7,999 bases of DNA from an uncultured Dechloromonas sp. (lineage in GTDB: Bacteria > Pseudomonadota > Gammaproteobacteria > Burkholderiales > Rhodocyclaceae): the NCBI GenBank assembly GCA_946477505.1, contig CAMKYP010000169.1, positions 1 to 7,999 of the forward strand, written 5' to 3'. Positions 6,416-7,999 of the stretch are shown one piece after another. Each line of letters opens with the position of its first letter. Within the stretch, counting starts at the first letter, position 1. The position numbers and the translations under genes were made by a program. The notes beneath the pieces were generated by a model, which was not told the DNA's origin, searched no databases, and was given only the letters and a program-made list of their open reading frames with translations.

Positions 6416-7999
6416 TGCTGCTCCATCTGACCATCAAGGACTTTGTTATTGTCGACCGCTTGGAACTCGAGTTTTCAAGCGGTTTCGGCGCCTTGACCGG
6501 CGAAACCGGGGCCGGCAAGTCGATCCTGATCGACGCCCTGGCGCTTGCTCTCGGCGAACGGGCTGATGCCGGCGTCGTCCGCTCCGGCTGCGACAAGGCC
6601 GAAGTGGCGGCCACCTTCGACGTCGCTGCCTTGCCCGAAGTCGCCGCCTGGCTGGCTGCCAACGATCTCGATGCCGACAACGAGTTGATGCTGCGCCGCG
6701 TCGTTGATGCTGGCGGCCGGTCGCGGGCCTACATCAACGGCTCGCCGGCCACGGTCCAGCAATTCCGCGAAGTCGGCGAATGGCTGGTCGATATCCACGG
6801 TCAGCATGCCCACCAGTCGCTGCTACGGGCCGATGCCCAGCGTGCCTTGCTCGATGCCCATGCCGGTCTGGGTGCGACGGCGCGCGAGGTGGCTACGGCC
6901 TGGAAAGCCTGGCGCGATGCCGAGCTGGCTCTGCGCAGCGCCAGCGATGGCGTCGAAGCCCTGCAGCGTGAACGCGAGCAATTGCAGTGGCAGATCGGTG
7001 AGTTGGATGCGTTGGACTTTGGTGATGATGAATGGGCGGGGCTCGATCTCGAACACCGCCGCCTAGGCCATGCCGCCAGCCTGATCGAGGGCGCCCAATA
7101 TGCACTTGCCATGCTGGCCGAGGACGATGCTGCGTGCGAACGGCAAATCGATAGCGTTGCCGACCGCTTGGCTGGTCTGGCCGAATACGACCCGGCGCTG
7201 GCCGAAGTGGCCGAACTTCTCGGCTCGGTGCAAGCCGAACTTTCCGAAGCGGTATCGACACTGCGTCGCTACGCGGACCGTGTCGATCTCGATCCTGCCC
7301 GCCTGGCCGAAGTCGAGCGGCGCATGGATGCTGTGATGACCAATGCCCGTAAATTCCGCGTGCAACCGCCGGAGCTTCCGGGGTTGCTCGCTGGTTGGCG
7401 CCTGCGCCTGGCCGCACTCGACGAGTCGGCTGATCTGGCGGCGCTGGAAGCCAAGGTGGTGGCGGCGCAGGAGGCTTATCTGGCGCAGGCCGGCAAGCTG
7501 TCGTCTGGGCGGAAGAAGGCAGCTGCCGAGATGGGCAAGGCGGTCAGCGACGTGATGCGCCAGCTGGCCTTGTCCTCCGGCCGTTTCGAGGTGGCATTGC
7601 CGGCCGTTGAGGGTGGTGCTGTCTATGGTCTGGAGCAGGTCGAATTCCGAATTGGCGGTCTGGCCGGCAACGAAGCCAAGCCGTTGGCCAAGGTCGCCTC
7701 GGGTGGCGAATTGTCACGGATCAGCCTGGCTTTTCAGGTGCTGACGTCGCGTTCGGCCAGCGTGCCGACCCTGATTTTCGACGAAGTCGATGTTGGCATC
7801 GGTGGCGGCGTGGCGGAAATCGTCGGTCGGTTGCTGCGCGAGTTGGGCAACGAGCGTCAGGTCTTGTGTGTCACCCATCTGCCCCAGGTTGCGGCGCAAG
7901 CCAACTGGCAGTGGCAAGTCAGCAAGGCGACGCGCAACGGATCAACCTTGAGCGCCATCCAGCCGCTCGATGGCGACGGCCGTGTTCGGGAGATCGCCC
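6415..7999 (+). CDS. recN: DNA repair protein RecN (3' end outside window)
   Basis: An SMC-like ATPase that acts early in recombinational repair of double-strand breaks, with RecA. The frame runs without a stop to the right edge, giving 528 residues. The family is usually about 550-560 long, so only some 20-30 residues should be missing. Walker A is GETGAGKS (29-36). The conserved DIHGQH segment lies at 126-131. A helical coiled-coil region spans roughly 150-400 with an Ala/Glu/Leu-rich middle. The ABC signature is SGGELSR (429-435), Walker B is TLIFDEVD (452-459) and the switch histidine is in VTHLPQ (H488). All ATPase motifs are intact. The start at 6415 gives the normal N-terminus (MLLHLTIKDFVIVDRLELEF), with a Shine-Dalgarno sequence 5 bases upstream, and overlaps the nadK stop by one base. 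No LexA box was seen before recN or nadK. Confidence 0.97.
   Translation, partial: MLLHLTIKDFVIVDRLELEFSSGFGALTGETGAGKSILIDALALALGERADAGVVRSGCDKAEVAATFDVAALPEVAAWLAANDLDADNELMLRRVVDAGGRSRAYINGSPATVQQFREVGEWLVDIHGQHAHQSLLRADAQRALLDAHAGLGATAREVATAWKAWRDAELALRSASDGVEALQREREQLQWQIGELDALDFGDDEWAGLDLEHRRLGHAASLIEGAQYALAMLAEDDAACERQIDSVADRLAGLAEYDPALAEVAELLGSVQAELSEAVSTLRRYADRVDLDPARLAEVERRMDAVMTNARKFRVQPPELPGLLAGWRLRLAALDESADLAALEAKVVAAQEAYLAQAGKLSSGRKKAAAEMGKAVSDVMRQLALSSGRFEVALPAVEGGAVYGLEQVEFRIGGLAGNEAKPLAKVASGGELSRISLAFQVLTSRSASVPTLIFDEVDVGIGGGVAEIVGRLLRELGNERQVLCVTHLPQVAAQANWQWQVSKATRNGSTLSAIQPLDGDGRVREIA

Overview
The window is a GC-rich, gene-dense chromosomal segment from a Gram-negative proteobacterium. 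The best fit is a betaproteobacterium of the Rhodocyclales type (Dechloromonas/Azonexus-like). That placement is inferred from three things: the hrcA-hemH pair lying head-to-head with nadK-recN, a long (367-residue) ferrochelatase, and a c-heme chemoreceptor next to a bacterial Ser/Thr kinase. It was not tested by any search. Seven protein genes fill the window with short gaps (61, 127, 69 and 64 bases) and no stretch over 300 bases lacks a gene. I found no RNA gene, insertion sequence, CRISPR array or phage remnant.

Left part: the 3' two thirds of a Ser/Thr protein kinase gene (+) enters from the left edge, with a C-terminal cyclic-nucleotide-binding-like domain. It converges on a chemoreceptor gene (-), and a hairpin with T tracts on both strands separates them. 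The chemoreceptor carries a CxxCH c-type heme motif in its predicted periplasmic sensor domain, which is the most distinctive protein feature in the window.

Middle part: three further minus-strand genes are read hrcA, then hemH, then trxC. hrcA (heat-shock repressor) and hemH (ferrochelatase) overlap by one base. trxC (zinc-finger thioredoxin 2) follows after a 69-base gap that holds a 6-bp perfect inverted repeat over a possible -10 box. The chemoreceptor gene follows trxC after 127 bases, with its own ribosome binding site and a possible promoter.

Right part: nadK (NAD kinase) and recN (SMC-like repair ATPase, running off the right edge) are transcribed rightward from a 64-base divergent region shared with hrcA. 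They also overlap by one base. hrcA appears to have a -10 box placed so that transcription would begin at or next to its start codon, which suggests a leaderless mRNA.

Together the genes are mostly housekeeping and stress functions: heat-shock control, heme synthesis, thiol redox, NADP supply and double-strand break repair, plus two signalling proteins. I do not see a clearly new multi-gene system. The items most worth a second look are the heme chemoreceptor, the kinase/CNB fusion and the small regulatory arrangements before trxC, hrcA and the chemoreceptor gene.
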